In this document: piece by piece, positions 7,613-8,607 of the stretch | How positions within the stretch are numbered: the stretch's first letter is position 1 | Layout of the letters: each line of letters starts with the position of its first letter | Assembly (NCBI GenBank): GCA_002438065.1 | Contig: DJSP01000058.1 | Span: 1 to 8,607 of the forward strand | From: Caryophanales bacterium UBA6331 | Lineage (GTDB): Bacteria; Bacillota_I; Bacilli_A; RF39; UBA660 | Direction: 5' to 3' | DNA: 8,607 nt | Program-made: the position numbers and the translations under genes | Notes under the pieces: model-generated | What the model saw: only the letters and a program-made list of their open reading frames with translations | Told to the model about the DNA's origin: nothing | Databases searched by the model: none

Positions 7613-7783
7613 TTAAAGTATATTTGAATCTTCTATATATTTTATTGCATCAAATAATGAGGGTTCTTCAGAAAGTATTTTATCATTTAAAACAATGCAA
7701 TAATAAATTTTATCATCACCATTTTCTTCAAATGTTTTACTAACTACTTCAATTTTTAACTCGCCAAGTAAATTACTACTCAT
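7613..7783 (-). CDS. Small hypothetical protein, 56 residues
   Basis: This short gene fills the gap between the two larger minus-strand genes. It begins MSSNLLGELKIEVV and ends with DAIKYIEDSNIL, with CIVLNDKIL in the middle. The pattern suggests two or three beta strands followed by one C-terminal helix. It is acidic, with a single Cys29. The support is good for its size. GGAGG (complement 7791-7795) lies seven bases before the ATG. The start is two bases after the stop of the 246-residue gene. The TAA overlaps the ribosome binding region of the 186-residue gene. Together this gives tight operon packing with no leftover spacer. I do not recognise a family, and an antitoxin-like or modulator role would be speculation. 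Confidence 0.78.
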   Translation of the reverse strand: MSSNLLGELKIEVVSKTFEENGDDKIYYCIVLNDKILSEEPSLFDAIKYIEDSNIL

Positions 7784-7785
7784 AT

Positions 7786-8526
7786 TTAATCCTCCATATT
7801 AAAAATAAATTCTTCAGCAAATTTCTTCATAAATTTAAAATTCTTTTTATATTGCTTACTATAAGACTCAATAAAAGAATAAAAATCTTGTTTTGCATTT
7901 TCTAAATACATATTAGTTACTTCATTATTTCCAAAATATTGTTTATTCATTATTATTGCAAATAAAGAAATTAATGTATTTTCATAATTTATAATATTAG
8001 TATCAGGAAATGAGCAATTAGGCTGAAGACTTCTTAATTCACGATCAAACATTAACCATTTTTCAAAATCAGTTTTATTATTATATAATACATCTTCAGG
8101 TGGTTGATTATTAGTATTGTTTTCTGTAATTATCATTTCATTTTTACCTCTTGTTTTAATATTTATTTTATGAATTCGTAAATAATCTCCATTTGACATT
8201 TTAAAAATAGATTTATTATATTCATTTAATGCAAATTCAGTTGCTTTTTTATAGTAATGATAAAATGTAAGTTTATATCCATCATGTTCAACTGCATATT
8301 TAATTACACCTTCAAAACTACCATGAATTGTACAATTTAACATGTTATAAATATTTTCATAATCAGACATTGAATTTAAATCATCTTCTGTTAAATTTGA
8401 AAAATATTTTGTTTTTTTCAAATAAGCAAACTTATAAAATAATTCAGAAACAGCTTCTGCATCTCCAAATGGTATTCGAAGTCTTGTTGATAATTCATAA
8501 ATTTCATGTGGATTTAAGATTTTCAT
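7786..8526 (-). CDS. Hypothetical protein, 246 residues, first gene of minus-strand unit
   Basis: I do not recognise this protein. It is soluble and largely helical by eye. The N-terminal part (1-60) has MKILNPHEIYELSTRLRIPFGDAEAV and a helix. A mixed region (about 60-130) follows, with HGSFEGVIKYAVEHDGYKLTFYHYYKK. A polar linker with Asn/Thr and QPPEDV lies near 134-145. The C-terminal half (about 150-246) has helices, including a hydrophobic ISLFAIIM stretch too short to call membrane-spanning, and a Lys/Phe-rich end. AAAGGAG (complement 8534-8540), seven bases before the ATG, is a strong ribosome binding site. A near-consensus promoter lies just upstream, so this is the lead gene of a three-gene unit with the 56- and 186-residue genes. 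The long plus-strand frame lying opposite it is a shadow. Confidence 0.85.
   Translation of the reverse strand: MKILNPHEIYELSTRLRIPFGDAEAVSELFYKFAYLKKTKYFSNLTEDDLNSMSDYENIYNMLNCTIHGSFEGVIKYAVEHDGYKLTFYHYYKKATEFALNEYNKSIFKMSNGDYLRIHKINIKTRGKNEMIITENNTNNQPPEDVLYNNKTDFEKWLMFDRELRSLQPNCSFPDTNIINYENTLISLFAIIMNKQYFGNNEVTNMYLENAKQDFYSFIESYSKQYKKNFKFMKKFAEEFIFNMED
7791..7795 (-). promoter_or_regulatory. Ribosome binding site of the 56-residue gene
   Basis: CCTCC on the plus strand reads GGAGG on the minus strand, seven bases before the ATG at 7783-7781. It lies within the last codons (Met-Glu-Asp) of the upstream gene, which implies translational coupling and supports the small gene being real. Confidence 0.75.
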
Positions 8527-8568
8527 TTTTAATCTCCTTTATTAATTATTTTGTTTGATTATGTTTTA

Positions 8569-8597
8569 ATTATAAACTATATTCTTTCATTTGTAAA
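8569..8597 (-). promoter_or_regulatory. Sigma-70/sigma-A-type promoter of the minus-strand unit
   Basis: On the minus strand, TTTACA (complement 8592-8597) and a perfect TATAAT (complement 8569-8574) are separated by exactly 17 bases. The -35 box differs from TTGACA at one base. Transcription would begin near 8562, leaving a leader of about 35 bases before the ATG at 8526. The T4-style late TATAAATA box is absent, so host RNA polymerase with its main sigma factor probably reads it, as for an early or lysogenically expressed phage gene. Confidence 0.78.
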
Positions 8598-8607
8598 TAG
8601 TTTTCTT

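Noticed and set aside
2..8526. Stop-codon reassignment, as in some gut phages
   Set aside because: All eight genes end in TAA and none needs an internal TAG or TGA to be read through, so the standard code explains everything here.
8328..8558. Plus-strand open frame of 76 codons
   Set aside because: It is antisense to the start of the 246-residue gene and runs into its promoter leader; no ribosome binding site is evident.
1..8607. tRNA genes, CRISPR arrays or insertion sequences
   Set aside because: I saw no cloverleaf-like sequence with a TTCRA loop, no regularly spaced repeats, and no transposase motif or terminal inverted repeats.

Overview
The window looks like part of the late structural region of an A+T-rich contractile-tailed phage (myovirus). 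It carries a tail sheath gene, a tail tube gene and a probable tail-terminator gene in an order that recalls T4 genes 15-18-19. Strong AGGAGG-type ribosome binding sites stand in front of most genes, and a near-consensus sigma-70/sigma-A promoter is present. Together with the low G+C content this points to a low-G+C Firmicutes (clostridial-type) host, possibly of a large phage. The host and phage size are inference. All eight genes end in TAA and read through with the standard code, so no stop-codon reassignment is needed.

Region 1 (2-2455, + strand) holds three genes. The first is the 3' part of a large unrecognised protein that enters from outside the window. The second is a probable gp15-like tail terminator that starts at TTG, and the third is a small acidic zinc-ribbon protein overlapping it by 8 bases. 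A 128-base A/T-only-looking spacer with an imperfect direct repeat follows (2456-2583). Region 2 (2584-7004, + strand) holds the tail sheath and tail tube genes, 20 bases apart. The sheath is 1165 residues, well above the roughly 480-700 usual for the family. The extra length lies almost entirely between the N-terminal domain and the conserved PGxxGN motif. The tube is also long, with a polar C-terminal tail.

Region 3 (7021-8597) is a self-contained minus-strand transcription unit: a TTTACA-N17-TATAAT promoter at the right edge, then genes for 246, 56 and 186 residues, then a perfect 14-base-pair hairpin terminator shared with the tube gene. The 56-residue gene is short and easily missed. It is supported by a GGAGG site at correct spacing and by close packing with both neighbours. 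None of the three is recognisable. The layout (own promoter, own terminator, opposite strand, next to tail genes) is that of a phage moron or a small early operon.

How it works together: the sheath polymerises around the tube, and the terminator protein probably caps both at the head end. The partial upstream protein may be another neck or tail component. The minus-strand unit is probably expressed separately, from a host-type promoter.
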